Assembly: GCF_009909205.1 (NCBI RefSeq)
Contig: NZ_JAAAPN010000015.1
Coordinates: 1-64,000 of the forward strand
Length of the DNA: 64,000 nucleotides
From: Aquabacterium fontiphilum
Lineage (GTDB): Bacteria > Pseudomonadota > Gammaproteobacteria > Burkholderiales > Burkholderiaceae_C
Direction: 5' to 3'
Position numbers and translations under genes: made by a program. A model generated the notes under the pieces. The model saw only the letters and a list, made by a program, of their open reading frames with translations, had not been told where the DNA came from and ran no database searches. Shown piece by piece: positions 1-7,480 of the stretch (its first letter is position 1; each line of letters begins with the position of its first letter).

Positions 1-1
1 G

Positions 2-43
2 GACAAGCGCAAAGCGGGCCAGATCAAGGCCAGGAACAACTGA
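2..43 (+). CDS. C-terminal end of an IS21-type helper ATPase (IstB-like), partial
   Basis: Only the last 13 codons are in the window (DKRKAGQIKARNN, stop TGA at 41-43). A basic tail just inside an IS21-type terminus fits the C-terminus of IstB, the ATPase that assists the IstA transposase. The identification rests mainly on the adjacent terminal repeats at 61-122, since the peptide is too short to classify alone. The rest of the element lies left of the window. Confidence 0.4.
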   Translation, partial: DKRKAGQIKARNN

Positions 44-60
44 TGTGATGAGCGCCCAGG

Positions 61-122
61 TGGGTCACTTTTACTCCGACGACAACATCGGAAAGTGGGT
101 CAGTTTTAAACCGACGTTGACA
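61..122. mobile_element. Right terminus of an IS21-family insertion sequence
   Basis: Two direct repeats, TGGGTCACTTTTACTCCGAC (61-80) and TGGGTCAGTTTTAAACCGAC (96-115), match at 17 of 20 positions, and the segment ends in TTGACA at 117-122. Multiple subterminal repeats with a TGTCA-type outer end are the usual organisation of IS21-family termini, where IstA binds. The end marks the left border of the rest of the window. The target duplication cannot be checked because the other end is outside. Confidence 0.6.
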
Positions 123-413
123 GCTACAGCAGGCGAGTAAGCGCCAACTGAAAGCCTTCGCAGGCGCGCCATCTCTGTGGCCCGGACCCCCTGCCGCAAA
201 AACGATCATTCAGCTGCCGACCATTCGATGCCTGCACGCGATCAGCTCTGTTCGCTGACTTAATGGGCCGGTGCCTGAAGATGATGCACGCTGATGCTCA
301 GGAGGCCGTTGCCTCGCCAGAGGCGGGCCAGCTTTGAACCGACGCCGCACGGAACACTGGCAGTTGTTGCAGGGCGGTGTTAAGGTGGGTGTCCTCCACT
401 GAAGGCACGCCCT
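123..413. other. Non-coding or unassigned spacer next to the IS end
   Basis: No reading frame with plausible protein character is seen on either strand. The stretch separates the IS21 terminus from the small gene at 414. A GAAGG motif at about 401-405 can serve as that gene's ribosome binding site. It may contain remains of the sequence into which the IS inserted. Confidence 0.3.
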
Positions 414-566
414 ATGGTCAAGCCCAATTACCAGTTTGAAAAGCGCCAGCGCGAACTGCAAAAGAAGCAGAAGAAGGTGGAGAAAGCTCAGCGCAAGGCA
501 TCGGCTGCCGGTGGGGACGAGACGCCCGATGACCGTTCGGCACCCGGCAACCCTCCCGCGAACTGA
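414..566 (+). CDS. Small lysine-rich conserved protein (KPNYxFEKRQRE type)
   Basis: A 50-residue protein starting MVKPNYQFEKRQRELQKKQK. The first 30 residues are a highly basic amphipathic helix, and the last 20 are a Gly/Pro/Asp-rich flexible tail. The opening KPNYxFEKRQRELxKKxK is a pattern I recall from very short hypothetical proteins widespread in betaproteobacteria; their role is unknown, and nucleic acid binding is only a guess from the charge. The start follows a GAAGG motif at about 12 bases. It lies between the IS end and a csbD-type gene, both small and on the same strand. It may be read with the downstream stress genes, although I see no promoter specific to it. Confidence 0.6.
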   Translation: MVKPNYQFEKRQRELQKKQKKVEKAQRKASAAGGDETPDDRSAPGNPPAN

Positions 567-574
567 GTGCCCGC

Positions 575-841
575 TCAACCATGAGCCGAGCGGTTCATGG
601 CCGCCCGCCAGCTCACCGTCATCAGCTCGACCTTGCCATCCGTCGTCGCAAGTTCTGCATTGAGCTTGTCCAGTTGACCCCGCTGTTGCTGCATCTGCCG
701 TTGAACCTGCTGTTGCAGGCCCCACAACCCGTCGTGCACCGCGAATGCAGCACGAATTGCGGCAATCAACACACTGGTGATGCCCCCCACTCGCACTGGT
801 TGTCGGTAAAGGCAACCTGACGCGGGCGTGAGGGGGAACAT
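575..841 (-). CDS. Possible small membrane-anchored coiled-coil protein
   Basis: An open frame of 88 codons on the minus strand. Residues 18-36 are hydrophobic and could form one membrane segment. Residues 40-66 are rich in Gln/Leu (WGLQQQVQRQMQQQ...) with coiled-coil spacing. That protein-like pattern is why it is listed. A later GTG at the VGGITSV stretch could be the true start. No clear ribosome binding site or sigma-54 promoter is visible, and I do not recognise a family. Overlapping open frames on the same stretch look like shadows. It could equally be non-coding. Confidence 0.27.
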   Translation of the reverse strand: MFPLTPASGCLYRQPVRVGGITSVLIAAIRAAFAVHDGLWGLQQQVQRQMQQQRGQLDKLNAELATTDGKVELMTVSWRAAMNRSAHG

Positions 842-848
842 GGATTGC
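834..848 (+). promoter_or_regulatory. Candidate sigma-54 promoter for the csbD-type gene
   Basis: GGGAACATGGATTGC has GG at -24 and GC at -12 with exactly 10 bases between. The TTGC half is perfect, while the -24 half has A for C. Predicted transcript start is near 860, giving a 43-base leader to the start at 903. Confidence 0.45.
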
Positions 849-902
849 AACTGAGCGAAGAGCCGGGAAAGTCCCCGGCAGCACGTGAAGAAGGAGCTAG
901 CG

Positions 903-1094
903 ATGAACCGAGACCAAGTGAAAGGCCGCGTTGACCAAGCCGTGGGCAAGGTAAAGGAAGAAACCGGTGACCTGCTGGATGACAAGTCGATGGAGCTGGA
1001 AGGCAAGGTCGACAAGAACATCGGCAAGGCGCAGGCGGAGGCGGGGGACGCTCGCGAGGACGTGAAGGACCTGCTGAACCGCAAGTCGCCGTAA
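903..1094 (+). CDS. CsbD-family stress response protein
   Basis: A 63-residue, highly charged soluble protein. It carries the CsbD hallmark of an N-terminal NRDQVKGRVDQAVGKVKEE stretch followed by a repeat of the K-G-K-x(5)-G-K pattern. CsbD proteins are small general-stress proteins of unknown biochemical function, induced by sigma-B in Bacillus and common in Proteobacteria. The start at 903 is chosen because a GAAGGAG ribosome binding site lies about 8 bases upstream; the GTG at 885 would remove that spacing. A candidate sigma-54 promoter sits at 834-848 and a hairpin terminator at 1163-1194, so it is probably a single-gene unit. It is cut off from the other stress genes by the replicon core. 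Confidence 0.85.
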   Translation: MNRDQVKGRVDQAVGKVKEETGDLLDDKSMELEGKVDKNIGKAQAEAGDAREDVKDLLNRKSP

Positions 1095-1162
1095 GAAGCT
1101 CAGCCGATCTGTGAGGGCGCATGCCGTCCTTCCATGGTCGTTTGCGAATCAGCCCACCTCAC

Positions 1163-1194
1163 GGGGCGGCACATGATGTGTCGCCCTATTTTTT
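1163..1194 (+). terminator. Rho-independent terminator after the csbD-type gene
   Basis: An inverted repeat (GGGCGGCACAT, then ATGTGTCGCCC, with overlapping centre) is followed by ATTTTTT. It lies 70 bases after the csbD-type stop codon and ahead of the recombinase. Confidence 0.75.
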
Positions 1195-1267
1195 GGTGCC
1201 TGACAAACATGATTACTGCAATAATCAATACGCAAAATTAATTCACCAAATGCGCGATTTGTAGACC

Positions 1268-3244
1268 ATGGCAGTGGCCGACAACCCGGTTTCCCTCACA
1301 CGCCGAAGAGGACGTCCAGTCGGCGCAGGCAGCCGCGTCCTTCAGACTGGCGATGGCGTGCTCGGCCTGCATCACCTCGCCTTTTTGCGCAGCTGGCTGC
1401 AGGGGCTGGACGTGAAATGGGCATGGGAGCGCTACATGGCCTTCGCACAAGCGTCCTCCGATCTGCGTCACATCGAGCACACCCGCCGGCAACTGTTGGC
1501 AACCGTGTTGCGGCTGGGCCATCAGCTGAACCTCACGCTACCGCCTGAGCGTCAGATCTCACGGGCCCTGAATGTCTTGAGCAAGGAGCCGGTCGTGGTG
1601 CCGGCCAAGGTGCAGCCTTCGCTGGATGAGTTCATTCAGCTTCAAGGGCTGGATCCCGACATGTACAGCGAGGCGGAGCTGCTGGAGCTTTACCAAGAGC
1701 ACTACGCCACGCCAGAGACCGATTCCAGCAGCGCCCATGTCCAAGCCTTGAACCAGGTGGGGGCCCTTTTGGCCACACCGCCCTCCCCTGCCGACCCTGT
1801 GAGCCGCTGGCTGGATGAAGGTCTGGCGGCCAAGCTACGGGGTGTGGGGGTGATCAGCGTGGCCAACCTGATTGACCTGATCAACCTGGACGGCTACCGA
1901 TGGTTTCGTCGGGTTCCCCGGTTGGGCGAGGTGCGGGCGGGCCGCATCGTTGCATGGCTCGACAGCCTAGAGGACGCACTGGGCTCAGCGATTGTCGAGA
2001 CGGCCCGCACGCCACCGCAGCGACTGCACGCCGCGCAAACTGCCGCACTGCGCATGATCGAAGACGCGCCACGTTTCGGTATCGTGCCGTTGGACGTGCT
2101 GTTGGTGCCCTCCTCCCTCAGCGGCGCCCACGGCGTCTTCCGCACACGGATGCCCAACACGCTCGGGGCGCATGACGACCTTGGTGCGGTGCGCGCGTGG
2201 CTGAACAAGTACCGCGAGCGCCCGCACACGCTGCGGTCCTATCGCAAAGAGGTCGAGCGCTTCTTGCTGTGGTGCCTTCATGAACAGCGCAAGCCACTGT
2301 CGTCGATCGATGCCAATGACTGCCAGGCCTACCGCGATTTTCTGCAGCACATCCCGGCACCCTGGTTGAACTCGCGGCGCCTGCCTCCGGGTCACGACGG
2401 CTGGCGACCGTTTCGCACGCAGTTGGAACCGGGTAGCCAGCGACTCGCGCTGGTCATCGTGCAGGCCATGTTCGAGGGGCTGCGCGATGCAGGCTACTTG
2501 GCTGCCAACCCGATGCGCGCCGTGATGACAGGCTTCAACCTGCCTGCAGCGCGCATCAATGTGGACAGGTCATTCACCGCACGTGAATGGGATTTTCTGA
2601 TGGCCTGTGCGGAGTCCGAGGCACCCTCCCCTCGTCAGCAACGGGTGCAGCTGCTGCTGGAGCTGCTCGTGGCCATGGGGCTGCGTGTTGATGAGCTGGC
2701 GAAGGCCAACCTGGCAGACCTGCATCGGGTGGAAGTACAAGGTGAGGCGGACGCGTGGCTGCTGGTCGTGACCGGCAAGCGCCGCAAGCAGCGAGAGGTC
2801 CCGATGCCCGACCACGTGGTGGCGTTGATCCACGCCCATCACGCTGCTTTCGACGCCATGGGAGCACCGCCCTCCCCTGCCCTCATCCGCGCGCTCGCCC
2901 GCCCGCCCCGCTGGGTGGCCACCGACGATGGCATCGAGTTGGACGCCCCGCCCCAACAAGGGCGCTTAGGGCCGGCCGGCATTTACACCTGCTTGAAACG
3001 CTTCTTCCAGCGCGCCGCGTTGCACTGCGCAAGCGCCGGACTGGATCCTGATCGACTGCGTCGCGGCTCCACCCATTGGTTGCGCCACACCTTTGGCCGA
3101 CAGGCAGCAGCGGATGCAGTGCCCGTGGAAATCATCCAGCAGGCGCTGGGGCACGCCTCGCTGGCCACCACCACGATTTACACCACGACGGAGCGTGACC
3201 GCATGATTCGAGCGCTGAGGGGCCGCAGCAAGCGGCGTGATTGA
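1268..3244 (+). CDS. Large tyrosine recombinase / phage-type integrase
   Basis: A 658-residue tyrosine recombinase. The C-terminal catalytic domain (about 440-658) has the expected residues: Arg473 in MGLRVDEL, Lys504 in TGKRRKQ, His603 and Arg606 in HWLRHTFG, His629 in LGHASL, and the nucleophile Tyr638 in TTIYTTT. A SAM-like core-binding domain with LRSYRKEVERFLLW is at about 310-420. The first 250 residues form the long N-terminal extension seen in the DUF3701-type integrases of Burkholderiales plasmids and islands. It probably resolves replicon multimers or integrates the element. It lies head to tail against parB, separated only by the parS-like sites. The upstream spacer (1200-1265) is notably AT-rich. 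The cognate recombination site is not identified. Confidence 0.9.
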   Translation: MAVADNPVSLTRRRGRPVGAGSRVLQTGDGVLGLHHLAFLRSWLQGLDVKWAWERYMAFAQASSDLRHIEHTRRQLLATVLRLGHQLNLTLPPERQISRALNVLSKEPVVVPAKVQPSLDEFIQLQGLDPDMYSEAELLELYQEHYATPETDSSSAHVQALNQVGALLATPPSPADPVSRWLDEGLAAKLRGVGVISVANLIDLINLDGYRWFRRVPRLGEVRAGRIVAWLDSLEDALGSAIVETARTPPQRLHAAQTAALRMIEDAPRFGIVPLDVLLVPSSLSGAHGVFRTRMPNTLGAHDDLGAVRAWLNKYRERPHTLRSYRKEVERFLLWCLHEQRKPLSSIDANDCQAYRDFLQHIPAPWLNSRRLPPGHDGWRPFRTQLEPGSQRLALVIVQAMFEGLRDAGYLAANPMRAVMTGFNLPAARINVDRSFTAREWDFLMACAESEAPSPRQQRVQLLLELLVAMGLRVDELAKANLADLHRVEVQGEADAWLLVVTGKRRKQREVPMPDHVVALIHAHHAAFDAMGAPPSPALIRALARPPRWVATDDGIELDAPPQQGRLGPAGIYTCLKRFFQRAALHCASAGLDPDRLRRGSTHWLRHTFGRQAAADAVPVEIIQQALGHASLATTTIYTTTERDRMIRALRGRSKRRD

Positions 3245-3246
3245 CT

Positions 3247-3346
3247 GTTGTACCGTACAACAAGAAAGGGGTGTTGTACGGTACAACACCCCTTACGATT
3301 GCATCCCACAGCGCCCTACTGTCATGACGCCGTTGTACCGTACAAC
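3247..3346. other. parS-like centromere cluster (three copies of a 15-bp palindrome)
   Basis: GTTGTACCGTACAAC occurs at 3247-3261 and 3332-3346, and its complement form GTTGTACGGTACAAC at 3273-3287. Each is a perfect 7+1+7 palindrome, with centres at 3254, 3280 and 3339. The middle copy is extended to 12+1+12 (3268-3292) and might also work as a hairpin terminator for the recombinase gene. The location, directly after the parB stop codon, and the palindromic form are as expected for ParB binding sites. That ParB binds here is inferred. Confidence 0.75.
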
Positions 3347-3349
3347 AAC

Positions 3350-4384
3350 TCAACGAAAAGCGTGGGCCAGCGCCTCCACCAGTTGGTCGCGCTGCTGCGC
3401 CGTGAGCTCACGAGAGAACAGCACCGAGGTCGCGCCCTCCTTCGAAGTGATGACCGTGGCCAACCCAAGCCCGTTCGGCAAAGAAATCTGAACCTGGCTG
3501 GGCTTGAGCTCCTCCGCCTGTGCAGACGACTCAAACGTCAGTTCAGAAAAGGTCTGCTTGGCATCCATGCCTCGACCGGCGGCGCGCTGCGCTGCAATGC
3601 GACGCGCCCGCTCGATGACACCGGCTGCATCACGCTCGAATGCCCGGGCCAACTTGGTCGACCAGTTGAATTGGATATCGGTCCGCCGAGGAAACGCGTC
3701 CAGCACCACCGCCGGCAAACGCGCAATCCGGCAAGCTTTGGAGACGTTGCCCGGGTCCTGGCCAATCGCGTCGGCCAGCGCCCGCAACCCATCGAAGAGC
3801 CCCCACCCCTCAAGATCCGATCCTTCGGTCAGCTGGTTTCGCGGTGTCATCGCCCGCAGGTACCAAACGCCCTGCTCATACGCCGAAAGCGACTTGCGCT
3901 CCCGGTTCTCGCGTTCCATCTCGACGAACTGGCGCTGTTCGTCCAGGCCCTCGTCGACGATGGCGCGCACCTTGAGCCCCAGCTCGGCGCAGGCCCGGTG
4001 ACGTCGGTGCCCGTACACGATCTGGTAACGCCCTGGCTGTGCGGGAAACGGCACGACCTTGATGGGCTGCACGTTTCCACCTGCCGCGCGCACCTCCTCC
4101 TTGAAGCGCGCGAAGTCGATGCCCTCAAAGTCGATCCGATTGGCAAAACGCGAGGGGACCACGGCTGCCGGATCCAGTTCGAGGACGGGTTTGGCGCCCG
4201 CCCAGGCCTGCACGCGCTTCTTGAGCTCCGCGTTCTCGGCCTCCAGCGTGCTCTTGCGCTCGCTCAGCATGTCACCCACGCTCGTGCGGGGACGGGGTGG
4301 GGCAGGGCGCGGTGCAGCCGGGCTGCCCAGATTGCTCAGATCGAGCGCCGCGGCCAGATCAGTGGTTCTCACCCGCTTGTTCAT
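3350..4384 (-). CDS. parB: ParB-family partition protein
   Basis: A 344-residue centromere-binding protein with CTPase-type ParB architecture. The N-terminal tail (1-40, RVRTTDLAAALDLSNL) probably contacts ParA. A short coiled-coil stretch follows (about 41-61). The ParB/Srx core has the QPIKV strand (about 106-110) and the arginine box GHRRHRA (125-131). A helix-turn-helix with LADAIGQDPGNVSKACRIARLP lies at about 202-223, followed by a C-terminal dimerisation region. The start MNKRVR is chosen because its ATG overlaps the parA stop as ATGA, indicating translational coupling; an in-frame ATG 7 codons upstream lies inside parA. Three parS-like palindromes begin 4 bases after its stop codon. 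With ParA it segregates the replicon. Confidence 0.93.
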   Translation of the reverse strand: MNKRVRTTDLAAALDLSNLGSPAAPRPAPPRPRTSVGDMLSERKSTLEAENAELKKRVQAWAGAKPVLELDPAAVVPSRFANRIDFEGIDFARFKEEVRAAGGNVQPIKVVPFPAQPGRYQIVYGHRRHRACAELGLKVRAIVDEGLDEQRQFVEMERENRERKSLSAYEQGVWYLRAMTPRNQLTEGSDLEGWGLFDGLRALADAIGQDPGNVSKACRIARLPAVVLDAFPRRTDIQFNWSTKLARAFERDAAGVIERARRIAAQRAAGRGMDAKQTFSELTFESSAQAEELKPSQVQISLPNGLGLATVITSKEGATSVLFSRELTAQQRDQLVEALAHAFR

Positions 4385-5559
4385 GCGGCTCTCCAGTTGT
4401 TCCACACGCCGACGATCTCGGACTCAACCTCGTCGACAAAGGCCTCATACGCGTCAAAAGCGCGCGCATAGGTGTCCGCATCCACCTGGCTCTTGGGCAG
4501 GTCATAGATCGTGCCAAAGCCCAAGCCAGCATTGGTCACCGTCTCGGATTCCGGCACCTCCGTGCTCAGCACACGCCCGGCATACACATCGCGGATCCAA
4601 CTGCGCACGGCGGCCCCGGCAGTGGCGTTCTTCGGCTTGACCCGGGACAGCACGATGTCCACGAACTCGAAGCGCTTCTCGTCGCCACGCAGGTCGCTGA
4701 GGCTGCGTGCAATGTCCAGATAGAGCGACCAGAACTGGCTGAGCGACGCGAAATCCAGGTTGCTGGCCTGCACCGGGATGACCAACCCGTCGGCGGCCAT
4801 CAGGGCATTGATGGTCATGTAAGACAGGCTGGGCGAGCTGTCGATGACGATGACGTCGTACACATCGCGCAGTGGATCCAGGCCCAAATCCAGCGCACGC
4901 CAGAACTCGAAAGAGGGGTCGTCCTTCTGCCGAGCCGGCAACTTGAACTCGGCGGCATACAGCCGGGTCATCGCCGGGATCAAGTCCAAATCTGGCCAGT
5001 ACGTCGGGCGTACGGCGTAGCTGGCATCCGACTGCTCGCCAGAGAACAGCGGCGACAGCGTGTGCTCCTCATCGATCTCCACCCCCGGCAACAGGCCACA
5101 CAGCGTGGTTAGGGATGCCTGCGGATCCACGTCGACCAACAATACCTTGTGGCCCCGCAGGCTCAGCCCTTGCGCCAGATGAGCCGCGGTGGTCGTCTTA
5201 GACACGCCGCCCTTGAAGTTGGCCACGGCCACAGTCACCGCGGGCTGGTCGGAAGGACGCAGGTTCTCGCTGCGAAACTTGCGCGTCCACTGCTGCAATT
5301 CGGCGGTGGACCAGATCTTGCGGCTGGAGCCCTCCGGTAGCGTTCCTTCAGGAACCTGGCCCTTTTTGGCGTGGTAAGACACCTTGGCCCGGTCCATCCC
5401 GACAAAATGCCCGAGCTGAGATGCGTTCCATACCGGGGCCTTCTTGACTGCGTCTGGAGAGAGCAGCGTGCCGCGGATCTTTTCCAGCGCCAGTTCGGCG
5501 CGTTGCGAGATCTGTTCGATCTCGGCCAGGCCGGCTGGGCCATGGGGTGTCAAGTTCAT
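4381..5559 (-). CDS. parA: ParA-family partition ATPase with N-terminal DNA-binding region
   Basis: A 392-residue P1/SopA-like (type Ia) ParA. The first 100 residues contain a helix-turn-helix-like segment (VWNASQLGHFVGMDRAKVSYHAKKG) of the kind used to repress the par promoter. The ATPase domain has the deviant Walker A KGGVSKTT (116-123) with the signature lysine, the A' motif VDVDPQ (142-147) and Walker B VIVID (236-240). The start MNLTPHG at 5559 is preferred over longer upstream frames, which run through the promoter region and the 14-bp palindrome at 5671. It is the first gene of the parA-parB operon and is divergent from rep across oriV. ParA moves ParB-parS complexes over the nucleoid. 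Confidence 0.93.
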   Translation of the reverse strand: MNLTPHGPAGLAEIEQISQRAELALEKIRGTLLSPDAVKKAPVWNASQLGHFVGMDRAKVSYHAKKGQVPEGTLPEGSSRKIWSTAELQQWTRKFRSENLRPSDQPAVTVAVANFKGGVSKTTTAAHLAQGLSLRGHKVLLVDVDPQASLTTLCGLLPGVEIDEEHTLSPLFSGEQSDASYAVRPTYWPDLDLIPAMTRLYAAEFKLPARQKDDPSFEFWRALDLGLDPLRDVYDVIVIDSSPSLSYMTINALMAADGLVIPVQASNLDFASLSQFWSLYLDIARSLSDLRGDEKRFEFVDIVLSRVKPKNATAGAAVRSWIRDVYAGRVLSTEVPESETVTNAGLGFGTIYDLPKSQVDADTYARAFDAYEAFVDEVESEIVGVWNNWRAA

Positions 5560-5670
5560 GCTGATGACCACACAACGGGGTGAATACCGCCGCGTATGGT
5601 ATCGACTTGACGTTTTCCCGGCAATGGGGCAATTTTTGTAGAAACGACCGAAGTTTGAAAAAACTACAGT

Positions 5671-5684
5671 CAATGTCGACATTG
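5671..5684. promoter_or_regulatory. Palindrome upstream of parA, candidate par operator
   Basis: CAATGTCGACATTG is a perfect 14-bp palindrome 112 bases before the parA start. A second, imperfect dyad ATACC-N9-GGTAT lies at 5584-5602, close to the start codon. Type Ia ParA proteins repress their own promoter, so either could be the operator; this is inferred from position only. Confidence 0.4.
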
Positions 5685-5814
5685 GCGTTTGGCGCTCGTG
5701 CTTTGCACCCCTGCCCCCGTCTGTCCAGATCTGCACCCTGTCTTGGAGAGGCTGATGCTCAAAACACCAAGGGATTCTAAAAGACTACTGATCAAATACA
5801 GAAGATTTAGGGCT

Positions 5815-5823
5815 TGTGGAAAA
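5815..5823 (-). promoter_or_regulatory. DnaA box (TTTTCCACA on the minus strand)
   Basis: TGTGGAAAA on the plus strand is the complement of TTTTCCACA, one mismatch from the TTATCCACA consensus. It lies within the AT-rich part of oriV. Confidence 0.55.
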
Positions 5824-5969
5824 GACGTAAATGTCTAATTTTATCAAGCACTTAACGCGCTCCATCTGTCCAGGCTCACACCGCAACTGTCCAGATTTGC
5901 ACACGCATCGTCCAATCCCGCACCCGCTTTGTCCGCTCTTGCACCATCTGTCCAGATTTGCACCGCGAC

Positions 5970-5978
5970 TTATCCACA
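5970..5978 (+). promoter_or_regulatory. DnaA box (perfect TTATCCACA)
   Basis: An exact match to the high-affinity DnaA box, located between the fourth and fifth good-quality iterons. It suggests that host DnaA assists Rep in opening the origin. Confidence 0.75.
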
Positions 5979-6096
5979 GCGGGCAGGCCGCCTGATCGTT
6001 TCATGATCGATGGCTCCGCTATGCCTCCGAATGCAACTGTCCAGCTTTGCACCGTCACACGGTCGGCACACTCAACTGTCCAGTTTTGCACCGATT

Positions 6097-6187
6097 CTGT
6101 CCAAAGGGTTATCTGTTTCTGGACAAAGCAAACCGTTCCAGCATCGGTAGAAATGTCCAGAAAGCTGGATGCCATCGGACAGATGGG
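6097..6187. promoter_or_regulatory. Inverted half-iterons in front of rep, candidate autoregulatory operator
   Basis: CTGTCCAAA at 6097 faces TTTCTGGACAAA near 6116, and ATGTCCAGA near 6151 faces CATCGGACAG near 6172. Inverted halves of the iteron overlapping the rep promoter are the usual site where Rep dimers repress their own gene. The pairing into two operators is my reading. Confidence 0.5.
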
Positions 6188-6202
6188 GTAGCATCACGCT
6201 TC

Positions 6203-7474
6203 ATGACCACCGATCTGGCGCCCCGCTCTTCATCCAAGCCGCTGTTTCAGCGGCCGCGCGCGCTGTCGGTGTTCGCGCCCAAGGACAAGGGCTGGACGGC
6301 TGACTTGCGCAAGCTGTATGCGTGTCTGCTGTTCGAAGCCCAACGGACCATACGCAACAAAGGTGCGCCCCCGCTGTCCACGGAGTTCTTCCTGGCGCCG
6401 TGGCTGGACACGCTGGAGGCCGCTGGCATCAGTGCGAACTCGCGGACCACGATGAAAACGCGCTTGAAGGCGCTTCAGCGCATCACGTTTGAGTACGAAA
6501 CATTCGATGAACAGACGCAGCAGTTCATCGCAGGTGAGGGGCCTTTGATTGGCGAGACCGCCTACTCGGAAGGGTTCATCCACTACCAGCTGCCCGTGAC
6601 GCTGGTGCGGGAGCTGGCCGAGCCGCGGCGATGGTCCATGCAGGATCTGCGCATGCTGGTGGGGCTCGAAAGCTATGCGGCGGTGGCGCTGTATGACCTG
6701 GCCTGTCTGTATCGCAACAACCCCGGTCAGCTGACGCATCGCGAGACGCCGGTGTGGTGGGTGCATGCGCTGTCGCCGGTTCGACGTTCGCGTGAGTGGC
6801 GCAAGTTCAAGGCCGAGAACGTCGTGCGCGCCATCGAAGAGATCAATGACAAGACCGATCTGGATCTGGAGCTCATCGAACACAAGGAAGGCAAGGCTGT
6901 GGTGGCCGTGCAGTTCCGTGTGCGCCAGAAGGCAGTCGGTGGAGGAACATCCTCGCCCCAGGGGCCGCTCGATGGCCGAGTTGTCCGCCGGCTGGCCGGG
7001 CTGGATGTGTCTGAACGGGCCGTGACCGCATTGTTGCAGGCCCACAGCACCGATGCCGTGTGCACGGCGCTGGATCAACTTCACCATCGGATGGCGCAGC
7101 GCCACCTCGTGCCTGTGGTGAACCAGCTCTCCTACCTCAAGAGCATGCTGACACCGGTCAAGGTGGCGCAGATGGAGGTGCTGGCCGAAGGGGATCACCC
7201 GCCCCAGTTCGACCCGGGCATGGCGGCGGACATCGCGGTCATGGCTGCCGAGCCGACCACCGGGTCCGGCATGATGCCGGTCGACCGCGTGGAGCGCACT
7301 GATCCGCTGGCGGGACTCAGCGAGGCGCAGCGGGCCGAGCTGCTTGGACGGCTGGAGACGCTGATGCGCGACAAACGCGTGCTGACCCCTGCTGCGCAAC
7401 GGCGCATCCGCGCGGGAGATGTCTCGTCTCCCTTGTTGCGTCTGCACCTGGCCGAGCTGCTCAAGCCCGAGTAG
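6203..7474 (+). CDS. Rep_3-type replication initiator protein
   Basis: A 423-residue initiator. It begins with a 30-residue basic arm, then a winged-helix WH1 domain (about 35-160, including NSRTTMKTRLKALQRITFEYE) and a second winged helix (about 165-290, with ALSPVRRSREWRKFKAENVVRAIEEIN). The C-terminal 130 residues are of unclear fold. Proteins of this design bind iterons as monomers and repress their own promoter as dimers. The start ATG at 6203 is chosen because it follows the inverted half-iterons; upstream in-frame codons run through the iterons. It is divergent from parA with oriV between them, a complete minimal replicon in about 4 kb. Confidence 0.88.
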   Translation: MTTDLAPRSSSKPLFQRPRALSVFAPKDKGWTADLRKLYACLLFEAQRTIRNKGAPPLSTEFFLAPWLDTLEAAGISANSRTTMKTRLKALQRITFEYETFDEQTQQFIAGEGPLIGETAYSEGFIHYQLPVTLVRELAEPRRWSMQDLRMLVGLESYAAVALYDLACLYRNNPGQLTHRETPVWWVHALSPVRRSREWRKFKAENVVRAIEEINDKTDLDLELIEHKEGKAVVAVQFRVRQKAVGGGTSSPQGPLDGRVVRRLAGLDVSERAVTALLQAHSTDAVCTALDQLHHRMAQRHLVPVVNQLSYLKSMLTPVKVAQMEVLAEGDHPPQFDPGMAADIAVMAAEPTTGSGMMPVDRVERTDPLAGLSEAQRAELLGRLETLMRDKRVLTPAAQRRIRAGDVSSPLLRLHLAELLKPE

Positions 7475-7480
7475 GGCCAC

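Larger units (their letters stand above)
5721..6092 (+). repeat. Iteron array, consensus CTGTCCAGATTTGCACC
   Basis: Good copies start at 5721, 5887, 5948, 6037 and 6076. Degenerate copies start at 5866, 5908 and 5929. The variable centre is the four bases after CTGTCCAG, while CTGTCC and GCACC are best kept. Copies at 5866-5964 are spaced about 20 bases apart, roughly two helical turns, as usual for Rep binding on one face of DNA. Copy 5721 stands alone on the far side of the AT-rich segment. Confidence 0.85.
5715..6100. other. Origin of replication (oriV) with iterons
   Basis: The segment combines an AT-rich stretch (about 5760-5860), DnaA boxes in both orientations, and direct repeats of a 17-base iteron, immediately upstream of a Rep_3-type initiator. 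Together these are the standard parts of an iteron-controlled plasmid origin. No coding frame of quality is present between the parA and rep starts. Confidence 0.88.

Noticed and set aside
210-884. 224-codon minus-strand frame at the left edge
   Set aside because: It is rich in Cys, Arg, Gly and Ala with no hydrophobic or domain pattern, and it overlaps the small conserved gene at 414, which is better supported.
3268-3292. Perfect 25-base palindrome read only as a terminator for the recombinase gene
   Set aside because: The inner 15 bases recur exactly at two other places beside parB and there is no T tract, so partition sites explain it better. A double role is not excluded.
3248-4471. 407-codon plus-strand frame opposite parB
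   Set aside because: It is antisense to a ParB gene with intact motifs, its protein is Arg/Pro/His-rich without domain character, and it begins inside the parS-like sites.
6230-7480. 416-codon minus-strand frame opposite rep
   Set aside because: It is antisense to the Rep initiator and rich in His, Gln and Arg, without any domain; a codon-bias artefact.
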